Assembly: GCA_051656605.1 (NCBI GenBank)
Contig: JBOGCF010000007.1
Span: 124,001 to 188,000, forward strand
From: UBA12018 sp051656605
Lineage (GTDB): Bacteria > Bacteroidota > Bacteroidia > Bacteroidales > CAMTPD01
DNA: 64,000 nt
Reading direction: 5' to 3'
Numbering within the stretch: the first letter of the stretch is position 1; every line of letters begins with the position of its first letter. A program made the translations under genes and the position numbers. The notes under the pieces were generated by a model. It had not been told where the DNA came from. It saw nothing but the letters and a program-made list of their open reading frames with translations, and made no database searches. This document shows, in pieces, positions 27,254 through 36,578 of the stretch.

Positions 27254-29275
27254 TTACTTTCTACCTGTATTTTTCTTTTTCTGTTTACGTATTTGATCAG
27301 CTTTATAACGATATTGCTCCTCCAGATCTTCTAGACCTTTCTTTGCATAAACATCAGCTAAATAATCATGTGCAGATGCATTTGTCCCTTTTATTGAGAT
27401 TGCTTTTAAAAATGCCGATTCAGCTTCATCTAAGTGATTTTGCGCCAACATACTTTTTGCCTTATTGTACCATCCTTTGAATGATCGAGGTGAAAGTTCA
27501 ATTACTTTATTAAAACAAGTATCTGCATTGTAGTAATCTCCCAAATCAAATAAGGTAACTCCTTTTCGTATCCATGCATCCAAAAATAGCGGATCAAACT
27601 CTAATGCTTTATCAAAGTTTCGCAATGCAGCTTTTGTATCATTAGCTGTAGTTATACATTCGTTACCCATAAAGTAAAACTCTTCGGCATAGTTACGCAT
27701 CGTTTTTGCCGTTTCATATTGACGCTCTTTGATCTGTACTATTTCTTGCTTCAGCTTCTCGATGGTATAAAGTTGACGTTGAATAAATCTCTTCACTAAC
27801 GGATCAGACAAATCGTTTCTCGTATCTACTGCCTTAGCAAATGCATCAACAGATGCAGCATAATCCCCTTTGGCAAAATTTTTATATGCGTTTAGATATA
27901 ATGTTTCCGCCTCAGCCTCCCTAATACTTTGCTCAATCAATCGTTGATCATTAAACTGCCGACTAAAAACCTTTATATCATCCCTCACAAAGATATCCCG
28001 CTGATGAATATTGCGTTTCAACACTAAACCTTCGAGAGAAGTACAACGGCTTAAAGCAACATAGGTTTGTCCACCAGCGAAAACTCCCCCGGTAAGATCA
28101 ACAACCACTTTCGAAAAAGTTAACCCTTGACTCTTATGCACTGTAATTGCCCATGCCAAGCGAATAGGCAATTGCTCGAAGCTTCCGATTATCTCCTCCT
28201 CGATTTTTTTATCTTTTTCATTATAGGTAAACTTTCTATTTTGCCATGCTGAAGGCTCAACCAAGTGCTCGCTTCCATTCTCAAGTAATACATAAACATC
28301 GCCGGCATCTGTTATACCCGACACAACACCAATTGTACCATTCACCCATCTGCGCATCGGGTCATTATCGATGAAGATAACCTGCGCTTTCTCTTTCAAC
28401 GACAACTTCAATAATGTCGGTAAAGATGATACTGGAAAATCTCCTGTAATTTTACCCGTAACGATGGTTTCTTTACCTTTAATCTCAGCCAATTTTCGCT
28501 CATTGATATAATCAACACTATCACGCTTCGTTGCTAAAGTAATATACATTTCTTCTTCTGAAGGATTGAACGAAGGAATGCAACGTTGATTAAGAATGGA
28601 CAAGTCTCGATCAGTAACTGTACTCGATCGAATGTGATCTAAAATATCAACAAACTCCTTATCTTTTTGCCGATATACTTTTTGCAGCTCGATTGGCACT
28701 AGATGAATCTCCTTAAATACTTTTGCAGAAAAAAAGAAAGAAGACTCATAGAATAACCTAAGAATCTCTTTTTCATCCGACTTTACCACTGGCTCCAACT
28801 GAAATACATCTCCCACAAACAACAACTGTTTGCCTCCAAACGGCAAGCGCATATTCCCAGAATAGACTCTTAAAATACGATCTATACAGTCAATAATATC
28901 AGCTCGCACCATTGATATCTCATCAATAATTATTAGCTCTACTTCTTTAAGTAGTGTCTTGTGCTCCTTTTTATAGCGTAAGAATTCGAATATCCGTCCT
29001 CCTTGCAGACTTAAATCGGGATCATCAGGTAATAACGGACGGAGTGGCAACTTGAAAAATGAATGAATTGTAACTCCTCCTGCATTAATTGCAGCAATAC
29101 CTGTTGGAGCCAAAACAACAAACTTTTTTCTCGTGTTTGCACAAATGTATTTTAAGAATGTAGACTTACCTGTACCTGCTTTCCCTGTAAGAAATACTGA
29201 TTGCCGGGTATAATTGATTAACTGAAGTGCATCCAGAAACTCTTTATTGTCCGTATCTAATTCGAAATTCGACAT
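27254..29275 (-). CDS. PIF1-like helicase with C-terminal TPR repeats
   Basis: 673 residues from the ATG at 29275 (the frame opens from a TTG seven codons earlier). Helicase core: Walker A LTGKAGTGKST, motif Ia VVLAPTGIAAINAGG, Walker B LIIIDEISM, GDVFQLEPV, and the C-terminal 'AWAITVHKSQGLTFSKVVVDL' and 'YVALSRC' of the PIF1/RecD-type superfamily 1B. From ~residue 435 on it is helical with about five tetratricopeptide repeats (e.g. ALEFDPLFLDAWIRKGVTLFD, LAQNHLDEAESAFLKA). It probably unwinds DNA in replication or repair, with the TPRs recruiting a partner. Monocistronic, with a terminator right after the stop. Confidence 0.9.
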   Translation of the reverse strand: MSNFELDTDNKEFLDALQLINYTRQSVFLTGKAGTGKSTFLKYICANTRKKFVVLAPTGIAAINAGGVTIHSFFKLPLRPLLPDDPDLSLQGGRIFEFLRYKKEHKTLLKEVELIIIDEISMVRADIIDCIDRILRVYSGNMRLPFGGKQLLFVGDVFQLEPVVKSDEKEILRLFYESSFFFSAKVFKEIHLVPIELQKVYRQKDKEFVDILDHIRSSTVTDRDLSILNQRCIPSFNPSEEEMYITLATKRDSVDYINERKLAEIKGKETIVTGKITGDFPVSSLPTLLKLSLKEKAQVIFIDNDPMRRWVNGTIGVVSGITDAGDVYVLLENGSEHLVEPSAWQNRKFTYNEKDKKIEEEIIGSFEQLPIRLAWAITVHKSQGLTFSKVVVDLTGGVFAGGQTYVALSRCTSLEGLVLKRNIHQRDIFVRDDIKVFSRQFNDQRLIEQSIREAEAETLYLNAYKNFAKGDYAASVDAFAKAVDTRNDLSDPLVKRFIQRQLYTIEKLKQEIVQIKERQYETAKTMRNYAEEFYFMGNECITTANDTKAALRNFDKALEFDPLFLDAWIRKGVTLFDLGDYYNADTCFNKVIELSPRSFKGWYNKAKSMLAQNHLDEAESAFLKAISIKGTNASAHDYLADVYAKKGLEDLEEQYRYKADQIRKQKKKNTGRK

Positions 29276-29497
29276 ATAATGACTGTATTTAAACAACGAA
29301 TATACATTAATATTTCCGGATTATAGAAGTCATAAATCTTTTAATAAATCGTCAATTTGTTTCAAAATGCTAAAAGAAAATTATTACATCGCACTTATAA
29401 AACTATTTTATGGAAATTGAGTTATAATAATAAACAAAGCTCAAAACAGACTGTAAAACACAGTTTCAAAATATCTCAGATGAATTAACCACGCTTC

Positions 29498-29533
29498 CCC
29501 CGTAATGGACAATGCTTTCATTACGGGGATTTC
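29498..29533. terminator. Hairpin after nhaA
   Basis: CCCCGTAATG (29498-29507) pairs perfectly with CATTACGGGG (29519-29528). The T-run (ATTTCTTTATT) is on the plus-strand side; the minus-strand side (GAAGCGTGG) is not T-rich. It is in the right place to end nhaA transcripts but is oriented better for plus-strand termination. Confidence 0.5.
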
Positions 29534-29537
29534 TTTA

Positions 29538-30896
29538 TTATACTTCTATTGACTCTTCTTTCGGCAAGACTCTTTTAAGCATAAAATATCCCATTAACCC
29601 GGATATTAATGACCCGGAAAACACACCGATCTTTGCTTGATTCAACAGCTCTGCACTTCCTGCAGAATCTACAAAAGACAAGTTAGCAATAAATAATGCT
29701 ACAGTAAAACCAATACCTCCTAGCATAGACACTGCCAAAAGCATTTGTTTATTAAGGCCTGAAGGCATACGAACTAATTTCAATTTAATGAAGATATAGG
29801 TAAATGTATATATACCTATAGTTTTACCTACAACCAAACCTAAAAATACAGCTAAGCTCACACCCATTAATGCATCTAATGTTATACTTGAAATTGTAAT
29901 ACCTGCATTTACGAATGCGAATAATGGCAAAACAAGATAATTTACAAATGGCTCTAAATCATCTACCATATCTTGTAATGGACTAATTGCTCTATCAGCA
30001 CGCCATTCTATCTCTTTTAATGTATGTATCTGTGCATGTGTAAGAACCGTTGCTTTATCATTTTGCTGCTCGGGTGCTGAACGAAGTTTATCTAATGCAT
30101 CTTTCATTCCAACAACAAATGATTCTAAATTAATTTTAGGACGAGCTGGAACAGTAAATGCAACTAAAACCCCAGCTATTGTAGGATGTATGCCTGATTC
30201 TAAGAATAAGATCCAAACAAAGAATCCGATTAAGTAATAAAATATCTTGCTACTAACACGTAGTTTATTGCCAACATAAAGTAATATTAATAATGCGAAT
30301 GCGATAAATAAAAATTTATATGCAATCGCTCCACTATAAAATAAAGCAATAATTAAGATTCCTCCAATATCGTCAACGACAGCTAATGCTGTGAGAAATA
30401 TACGCAAACTCAATGGAACACGTCTCCCCAAAAGAGAAAGAACACCCAATGCAAATGCAATGTCGGTAGCCATCGGAATTGCCATACCTCTTGACCCTGG
30501 TGCTTGATTACAAACTAAATAATAAACAAGAACCGGAATCACCATACCACCAAAGGCTGCAATAATGGGAAGAATAGCTTTTCTAAAACTAGATAATTCA
30601 CCAACGAGTATCTCGCGCTTGATCTCCAAACCAACTACAAAGAAGAATACCGCCATCAATGCATCATTCACAAACTCCAACATCGACATATAGTGCCCAT
30701 TATGAGAAAACACATTAAATGAACTAATCCTCACAACAACAGGATGAGCCAAGGCATTTTGATACCACTCATAATATGGGGAATTAGCTAAAATCATAGC
30801 AAGAATAGCAGCGATAAATAAGAGCGCACTCGCATTTGTACTACTCTTAGCAAAACGAAGAAGGGGCTTAAATAAGCCTAATACTTGAGGACTCAT
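29538..30896 (-). CDS. nhaA: Na+/H+ antiporter NhaA
   Basis: 452 residues with about twelve membrane helices; exports Na+ in exchange for protons at alkaline pH. The ion-binding aspartates are at 175-176 (AVVDDIGGI) and D145 (MATDIAFALG). FVVGLEIKREILVGEL at ~86-101 and IGFTVALFIANLSF near the end are NhaA signatures. A loop insertion around residues 268-300 (SAPEQQNDKATVL...) is longer than in E. coli (388 residues). A TAAATTTG box and a dyad sit upstream. A second Na+/H+ exchanger gene follows the same orientation 233 bases away. Confidence 0.95.
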   Translation of the reverse strand: MSPQVLGLFKPLLRFAKSSTNASALLFIAAILAMILANSPYYEWYQNALAHPVVVRISSFNVFSHNGHYMSMLEFVNDALMAVFFFVVGLEIKREILVGELSSFRKAILPIIAAFGGMVIPVLVYYLVCNQAPGSRGMAIPMATDIAFALGVLSLLGRRVPLSLRIFLTALAVVDDIGGILIIALFYSGAIAYKFLFIAFALLILLYVGNKLRVSSKIFYYLIGFFVWILFLESGIHPTIAGVLVAFTVPARPKINLESFVVGMKDALDKLRSAPEQQNDKATVLTHAQIHTLKEIEWRADRAISPLQDMVDDLEPFVNYLVLPLFAFVNAGITISSITLDALMGVSLAVFLGLVVGKTIGIYTFTYIFIKLKLVRMPSGLNKQMLLAVSMLGGIGFTVALFIANLSFVDSAGSAELLNQAKIGVFSGSLISGLMGYFMLKRVLPKEESIEV

Positions 30897-30930
30897 AAAT
30901 AGAAAGAATTTGTTAAGTAATAAACAAAGC

Positions 30931-30947
30931 TTGTGACATGATCACAA
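30931..30947. promoter_or_regulatory. Dyad TTGTGA-N5-TCACAA upstream of nhaA
   Basis: TTGTGACATGATCACAA is a perfect 6+6 palindrome with a 5-base spacer. It lies between the minus-strand TAAATTTG box (about 30980) and the nhaA start at 30896, 35 bases upstream of the ATG. It resembles a CRP/FNR-family operator half-site pair but with a 5- rather than 6-base spacer. Confidence 0.5.
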
Positions 30948-31042
30948 ACTCACACATATACTAAATGCTAAGACTTTGCAAATTTATCTCTTTTATATCA
31001 ATTTTATATACAGTATCTAATTTAAAATTTGATTAGTCATAT

Positions 31043-31107
31043 AGATAAACAAAAAATATCCACCATATTTCTACTTCTCTTCAAAATAGAAATATGGTGG
31101 ATATTTT
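31043..31107 (-). terminator. Very long perfect hairpin after the exchanger gene
   Basis: A 21-base arm at 31053-31073 is exactly complementary to 31087-31107, with a 13-base loop. On the minus strand TTGTTTATC follows. It ends the exchanger transcript (stop at 31130). A second weaker dyad (TTAATAAAT...ATTTATTAA) overlaps the stop region. Confidence 0.88.
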
Positions 31108-31129
31108 CTTAATAAATAAGTTTCATTTA

Positions 31130-32326
31130 TTAAGAAAGCCCTGGCTGTTCTTTCTGTTGCTGTCTCATTGCTAGCTGCTTTACCCAAACTATAAATAACC
31201 CGGTAAGTAATAGGTTTAATACAATGCTTAATACTGAAATTACCAATACAGGACCTCCTAGATTATAGCCAATTGCAATAAATATGATACCTGCGCCAAC
31301 CTCACCACGAGTAAACATACCTATAGATAAAGCTAGACGTTCAGAAAAAGCTCTATCCCTATAGAAAAGAACCGGAAATAACTTTCCTATATTAGAAAGA
31401 AGAGAAACCAAAATCACGTGCAAGATAATTGTACCCCAAGGCAGCATATGCTGTGACCCTGTTATTGTATTTGCTTCTGCAGCTCCATCTGTAAATTCAA
31501 GACCAAGAAAGTAAGGCATACTCATTCCTACAAGAAACATAAACAAATAAGAAACTGTATTTGTAGCAATTGTTTCCTCTTTTGACACTAAATGCTTTTG
31601 CTTCATTACCATCCCCAGAATAAAGGCAGGAAGCAATACTTCTATATGAATACATCCTTCTTCTCCATATAAACTTTTTGTAAGAAAATAAATTCCTTGA
31701 CAAAGAACAAACGTAATAATCGAATAAGTTAGAATAGCTTTCCAATTTTGAGGAATATCATAAGTCCCAAGCTTTTTCCAGCCAACAATAAGCAATCCAC
31801 AAACTATAAATATCACAACAAACAATTGCCACTTCATTCCGATCATCATTATTTGAAGTGGAATCATTAATAAGATAGTGTCAAGGTCATCAAAAATAGC
31901 CAGCACCTGTATTTTCTTATAAATCCAGCTATTCTTCAAACCTGCAGCAGCAAGCATTGTAAACAAAATACCAGCTGATGTTGGTGCAGCAAATCGACTT
32001 AATAATAAATTCTCCTTCCATGCATCCCAATTACCCCAATAGGTTGATGGCAAAAGAATAAAAACATAATAGAGTGCAATCAAAAGCCAAGGCATGGCAG
32101 CTGTAGCCATTGCTATAAAATAATCACTAGTATATGAGCGCCATCGTGATTTATCAAGTTCAAATTCGCGACCCACATTTATCATAATAAATGCAAGACA
32201 AACATACAGAAGGGTATTTCCAACTGATTTAATTAATGGATAGTATTCTTCCATTGCCGTAGGAATGATTTGTGAGAGAATCAGACCAAAGACAAGAAAA
32301 AAGGAGAACAATAGCACTTTCTTCAT
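31130..32326 (-). CDS. Cation/proton antiporter (CPA-type Na+/H+ exchanger)
   Basis: 398 residues with about twelve hydrophobic helices and a short basic/glutamine-rich tail. The central 'VLAIFDDLDTILLMIPL' carries the paired aspartates (146-147) of electrogenic CPA2-type exchangers, and 'RFAAPTSAGILFTML' precedes it like the unwound helix of this fold. The start MKKVLLFSFFLVFGLILSQ is a membrane helix rather than a cleaved signal. It neighbours nhaA on the same strand but has a separate terminator, so two independent Na+/H+ exchangers sit side by side. Confidence 0.82.
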   Translation of the reverse strand: MKKVLLFSFFLVFGLILSQIIPTAMEEYYPLIKSVGNTLLYVCLAFIMINVGREFELDKSRWRSYTSDYFIAMATAAMPWLLIALYYVFILLPSTYWGNWDAWKENLLLSRFAAPTSAGILFTMLAAAGLKNSWIYKKIQVLAIFDDLDTILLMIPLQIMMIGMKWQLFVVIFIVCGLLIVGWKKLGTYDIPQNWKAILTYSIITFVLCQGIYFLTKSLYGEEGCIHIEVLLPAFILGMVMKQKHLVSKEETIATNTVSYLFMFLVGMSMPYFLGLEFTDGAAEANTITGSQHMLPWGTIILHVILVSLLSNIGKLFPVLFYRDRAFSERLALSIGMFTRGEVGAGIIFIAIGYNLGGPVLVISVLSIVLNLLLTGLFIVWVKQLAMRQQQKEQPGLS

Positions 32327-32400
32327 TATTGTATGTGTATTTTAATAATTAACATTATCAAATTCTATTAAGTGCTAAAATAGAAATAATTTTTTATTTA

Positions 32401-33018
32401 TCAACAGTTATCACAATCCTCATCCTCTAAAATTCGTAATGAATCAACTTTAAGAAGCCTTTCTTTTAACATTACGACATCATTCATACGAATACGCAAA
32501 GTCATTTCACAGTCCATATCAAACGATTGCGAAACAATTTCCACATTCATTTCTTTAATGATACGCATTACTCCATTCATAAATGGATACTCATAAATAA
32601 CTTTAACATCGACATCAACTGTACGCTCTTCAACCTCTGCGACAGCTAAAACTTCTGCAGCAGCAGCTTTATATGCAACGATCAAACCTCCAGTACCAAG
32701 TTTTATCCCTCCAAAATACCTAATTACGACAACTAAAATATTAGTAAGTTCATTTGAATTAATCTGACCAAGAATTGGTTTTCCTGCTGTTCCAGAAGGT
32801 TCGCCATCATCATTAGCCCTAAAGTTCTTTCGCTCATGACCAAGCATATATGCCCAACATACATGACGAGCATCATAATACTGTTTGCGAAACTTTTCGA
32901 CCTGTTCTTTTACCTCTTCAACTGTTCTTACTGGCACTGCGTAAGCAATAAATTTACTACGCTTTTCGGTAAATAAACCCTCTGCTGTTCCTGTTATTGT
33001 TTTATATGTATCTCCCAT
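32401..33018 (-). CDS. YigZ/IMPACT family protein
   Basis: 205 residues. The N-terminal UPF0029 domain has SKFIAYAVPV, ARHVCWAYMLG, NDDGEPSGTAGKPIL and VVVIRYFGGIKLGTGGLIVAYK, all hallmarks of the family; the C-terminal ~75 residues form the DUF1949-type ferredoxin-like domain. Relatives bind nucleic acid or ribosome-associated factors, but the bacterial role is unsettled. The protein ends in an acidic CDNC tail. No clear promoter box is seen. Confidence 0.9.
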   Translation of the reverse strand: MGDTYKTITGTAEGLFTEKRSKFIAYAVPVRTVEEVKEQVEKFRKQYYDARHVCWAYMLGHERKNFRANDDGEPSGTAGKPILGQINSNELTNILVVVIRYFGGIKLGTGGLIVAYKAAAAEVLAVAEVEERTVDVDVKVIYEYPFMNGVMRIIKEMNVEIVSQSFDMDCEMTLRIRMNDVVMLKERLLKVDSLRILEDEDCDNC

Positions 33019-33094
33019 AACAAATACAAAATAAACAAATTATTCATCAATGAGCAATAAGTAAATGCAACGAGATACAAGGGAACTTATCCTT

Positions 33095-33148
33095 GAATAA
33101 CAAAAAGAGAGATCAATACCTTTTGAAACAAGCATCTATCTCTCTTTT
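33095..33148 (-). terminator. Terminator after the serC-serA-DUF1015 block
   Basis: AAAAGAGAGAT (33103-33113) pairs perfectly with ATCTCTCTTTT (33138-33148) around a 24-base loop; the minus strand continues TTGTTATTC. It lies 21 bases past the DUF1015 stop. Confidence 0.75.
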
Positions 33149-33169
33149 ACTGTTTGTAAATATCTATTC

Positions 33170-34414
33170 TTAATCTAACAAATGCACAACTAGCCCTGAT
33201 CTTAATTTAGGTTCAAACCATGTAGACTTCGGTGGCATAATATTACCAGTATCTGCAACTTTAATTAATTGATCCATCGAAACAGGACAAACACCTATCG
33301 CCATTTGCATTTCACCACTATCTACTCTCGATTGCAACGTTTCATAGCCTCGTATTCCACCAACAAAATCAATACGATTATCTGTTCGAAGATCTTTAAC
33401 TCCCAAGATCTTCTCAAGAATCAAACGAGAACAAATTTCAGCACCTAAAGATTCAATTGGATGTTGTGCATCATAAGTCCCGTCTTTTGCTTTGATACGA
33501 AACCATTTACCTGACAAGTATATTCCAAATTCATCAGATTGAGAAGGATGTGCCCGAACAATATCTGATTCTTTAATATGAAAATCACGACTTAACAATA
33601 TAAAAAACTCGTCGTCTGATAAGCCGTTTAGATCGCGAACCAATCTATTATAATCCAGAATCTTTAGCTCGCTTTTAGGAAAACAAACCGCCATGAAGTA
33701 GTCTGATTCGACTTCGTGCGCATCGAGCAAATCTCCATGCATCTTCTCAGCCCCCACTAGTGCCGCAGCTGCAGATCGATGATGCCCATCTGCAATATAG
33801 AAATTCTTTATTCCACTAAAACTCTTTGTTATAGATTGCATCTTCTCATCATCATCAATAATCCAGAAAATATGCTCAATCCCATCTTCGGCTTTAAATT
33901 GATATTCAGGAGTTAAAGCTTTCACTCTTTCAACTATCTGAGACAAAACAGGGTGATCTTCATATGCAAAGAAAACAGGCTCCATATTTGCATTTGTAAC
34001 CCTTACATGCTTCATCCGATCCTCTTCTTTGTCTTTTCTTGTTAACTCATGCTTCTTTATTACTCCATTAACATAATCTTCAACTGATGCACAAACAACA
34101 ATTCCATATTGAATATGCTCACCCATTTTCTGAGCATACAAATAATAGCAGTCCTTCTCATCTTGTCTCAACCATCCATTACGGATAAACTTGGAAAGAT
34201 TTTTTGACGCACGAGCATATACTTGTTCGTCGTGTTCATCGACTTCATTATTAAAATCAATCTCAGGTTTGATAATATGAAACAAAGACATTTCATTATC
34301 ACCAGTTTCTATCAAGGCCTCTGTCGAACTTAAAACGTCATAAGGCCTTGAAGCTATTTGCTTGACATATTGTTTGGGAGGACGATATCCCTTGAACGGT
34401 TTTACTTTTACCAT
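33170..34414 (-). CDS. DUF1015 family protein
   Basis: 414 residues. VKPFKGYRP at the start, YYLYAQKMG, and IADGHHRSAAAALV in the middle are the fixed points of DUF1015. The DGHHR segment is ParB-nuclease-like, with a likely nucleotide- or phosphate-binding role. It follows serA by three bases and ends the serC-serA-DUF1015 unit, an arrangement I associate with Bacteroidota, so a link to serine metabolism (for example a serine-related kinase) is plausible but inferred. Confidence 0.88.
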   Translation of the reverse strand: MVKVKPFKGYRPPKQYVKQIASRPYDVLSSTEALIETGDNEMSLFHIIKPEIDFNNEVDEHDEQVYARASKNLSKFIRNGWLRQDEKDCYYLYAQKMGEHIQYGIVVCASVEDYVNGVIKKHELTRKDKEEDRMKHVRVTNANMEPVFFAYEDHPVLSQIVERVKALTPEYQFKAEDGIEHIFWIIDDDEKMQSITKSFSGIKNFYIADGHHRSAAAALVGAEKMHGDLLDAHEVESDYFMAVCFPKSELKILDYNRLVRDLNGLSDDEFFILLSRDFHIKESDIVRAHPSQSDEFGIYLSGKWFRIKAKDGTYDAQHPIESLGAEICSRLILEKILGVKDLRTDNRIDFVGGIRGYETLQSRVDSGEMQMAIGVCPVSMDQLIKVADTGNIMPPKSTWFEPKLRSGLVVHLLD

Positions 34415-34417
34415 GGA

Positions 34418-35344
34418 TTATAGATTTACTCTGAACTGTTCATCACCTGTTTTAAAAAAATTCACAATCTGAATAGCAGCTGCAACTCCCGCATTCGTAT
34501 TTGCTTCTTCCGTTTGAGCTCCCATTTTTTGGGGGGTAGCATAATAGCGTGTCGGAAACTCCGTTTTCAATTGCTCATCAATTAAAGGCTTTGTATCGGC
34601 AAGGAAAACAAAATCCTTGCGAGACTGCATTATAGATAATAGATCATTTTCATCTATTATCTCCTGACGTGCGGTATTGATTAAGATTGCATCCTCAGGC
34701 ATCCGATTCAATAAGGATGCATTGATCGATCGCTTAGTTAACTCCGTTGCTGGTAGATGCAAAGATACGATTTCACACAAATTATACAATTCTTCAATAT
34801 TATCTACGTATCTCACGCCCAAGCTATCCATTTCTTTCTCCTTCCCAGGAAAAGCATCATAACCATATACTTCCATACCAAACCCTTTAGCTATGCGTGC
34901 CACACACTTACCTACATTACCAAAAGCATGTATGCCAAGAGTACGACCTTTTAACTCCTTTCCTACCGAACCGTTGAAGCAATTGCGCATCGAATAAATC
35001 AGCAAACCAAAGACCAACTCCCCTACTGCATTTGCATTTTGACCTGGAGTATTCATAACACAAACGTGATGCTTTGTTGCGCAGTCAAGATCTATGTTAT
35101 CATAACCAGCACCTGCCCGAACAACTATTTTTAAATTTGGAGCTGCCGCAAAGACTGCCGCATCAACAATATCACTTCTTACAATCAACGCATCAACCTC
35201 TTTTACCGCAGCTATAAATTCTGTTTGAGAGGTATACTTTTCAAGATAAATGACCTCATAACCTGCATCTTGTATTACTTGTAAAATTAAGGTTTTTGCT
35301 GGCGAAGCAAAAGGCTTATCTGTGGCAATTAGAATCTTTTTCAT
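34418..35344 (-). CDS. serA: D-3-phosphoglycerate dehydrogenase (short, lysine-type)
   Basis: 308 residues; oxidises 3-phosphoglycerate to 3-phosphohydroxypyruvate with NAD+. It has substrate loop RAGAGYDNID (77-86), nucleotide fold HAFGNVGK (139-146) and catalytic Arg226 (INTARQE). The usual catalytic histidine in 'PHIG' is replaced: the segment reads ATPQKMGAQT (269-278), with Lys273 near that position. This matches the lysine-type enzymes reported for Entamoeba and Bacteroidota. No ACT or other regulatory C-terminal domain is present, so serine feedback by that route is not expected. It lies between serC and DUF1015. Confidence 0.92.
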   Translation of the reverse strand: MKKILIATDKPFASPAKTLILQVIQDAGYEVIYLEKYTSQTEFIAAVKEVDALIVRSDIVDAAVFAAAPNLKIVVRAGAGYDNIDLDCATKHHVCVMNTPGQNANAVGELVFGLLIYSMRNCFNGSVGKELKGRTLGIHAFGNVGKCVARIAKGFGMEVYGYDAFPGKEKEMDSLGVRYVDNIEELYNLCEIVSLHLPATELTKRSINASLLNRMPEDAILINTARQEIIDENDLLSIMQSRKDFVFLADTKPLIDEQLKTEFPTRYYATPQKMGAQTEEANTNAGVAAAIQIVNFFKTGDEQFRVNL

Positions 35345-35422
35345 AAATTCGGCATTTAAATATCATTAGATCTAAAGATTAAACCTTCGATCATATTTCT
35401 AGACCGAAGGAATAGTCAATGT

Positions 35423-36490
35423 TTAATATAGTTTTTCAAAATCTTGCATAGCTTGTACCAACACCTTCATACTTTCCATTGGCAAGGCATTATAATTAGA
35501 AGCTCTAAATCCACCCACAGAACGGTGGCCTTTAATTCCTACAATACCATATTTACCAACAAACTCAACAAAAGCATCCTCTTTATCTTGATATTCATCA
35601 GCCATCACAAAACAGATATTCATATACGAGCGATCCTCTTTAACGGCTGTACCGACAAACATTTTATTTCTATCAATCTCATTATATAATAGAAGTGCTT
35701 TACGCTCACTTTCCTTCTCTAGATAGTCCAAACCTCCAAGTTCTTTGTAATACTTAAGCGTTTGTAAAGCTGCATAAATTGGAAACACAGGTGGTGTATT
35801 GTACATAGAATCTTTCTTCACATGCAAACTATAGTCAAGCATTGAAGGAATTGCCCTAGGCATCTTACCCAGCGCATCAGTCTTTACAATCACCAATGTA
35901 ACCCCCGCAGGCGCTAAGTTCTTTTGTGCTCCGGCATATATTGCAATGTATTTTGAGAAGTCGATAGGACGAGAAAAGATATCAGACGACATATCAGCAA
36001 CTAATGGCACACCAACAGACGGATCACAACGCATTTGCGTACCATAAATTGTATTATTCGATGTATAATGAAAATAGTCTGCATCTGCAGGCACACTATA
36101 ATCCTTAGGTATATAGTTGTAATTAGCTACTTTAGACGAAGCGACTACATCTACCTCTCCAAATAACTTTGCCTCTTTGATTGCATTAGAAGCCCAAGTT
36201 CCTGTATCCAGATAAGCAGCCTTTTTAGCTAAAAAGTTATAAGGAATCATGCAAAACTGCATACTCGCTCCGCCTCCGAGAAAAAGCACTTCAAACCCAG
36301 ACGGAATATTCAAAAGCTCTTTTACCAACAATCGAGCCTCTTCAATTACAGCAACAAATTCTTTACTGCGATGAGAAACCTCAAGCACAGACAAACCCGT
36401 ACCCGCAAAATTCTCAATGGCTTCAACAGAGTTCTTTAAAGTATATTCGCTCAAAATAGAGGGACCTGCATAAAAATTGTGCTTCTTCAT
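35423..36490 (-). CDS. serC: Phosphoserine aminotransferase
   Basis: 355 residues; transaminates 3-phosphohydroxypyruvate to phosphoserine with glutamate. NFYAGPSILS at the N-terminus, GGGASMQF (cofactor phosphate site, ~72-79), ADMSSDIFSRPID, and the PLP lysine K190 in YAGAQKNLAPAG are all in place. Length is normal. It heads the serC-serA-DUF1015 unit, 78 bases before serA; it lies 88 bases after rarA in the same direction, so read-through is possible. The serC-serA gap contains a weak 6-bp dyad (CCTTCG...CGAAGG) only. Confidence 0.95.
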   Translation of the reverse strand: MKKHNFYAGPSILSEYTLKNSVEAIENFAGTGLSVLEVSHRSKEFVAVIEEARLLVKELLNIPSGFEVLFLGGGASMQFCMIPYNFLAKKAAYLDTGTWASNAIKEAKLFGEVDVVASSKVANYNYIPKDYSVPADADYFHYTSNNTIYGTQMRCDPSVGVPLVADMSSDIFSRPIDFSKYIAIYAGAQKNLAPAGVTLVIVKTDALGKMPRAIPSMLDYSLHVKKDSMYNTPPVFPIYAALQTLKYYKELGGLDYLEKESERKALLLYNEIDRNKMFVGTAVKEDRSYMNICFVMADEYQDKEDAFVEFVGKYGIVGIKGHRSVGGFRASNYNALPMESMKVLVQAMQDFEKLY

Positions 36491-36578
36491 TTTATTACAT
36501 TTTAATTAGTTTCTTAAGTGATATGTTCTTATGCAAAAGAAGATTTACCTTCAATCAACGATATACAATCGTTTCTTT

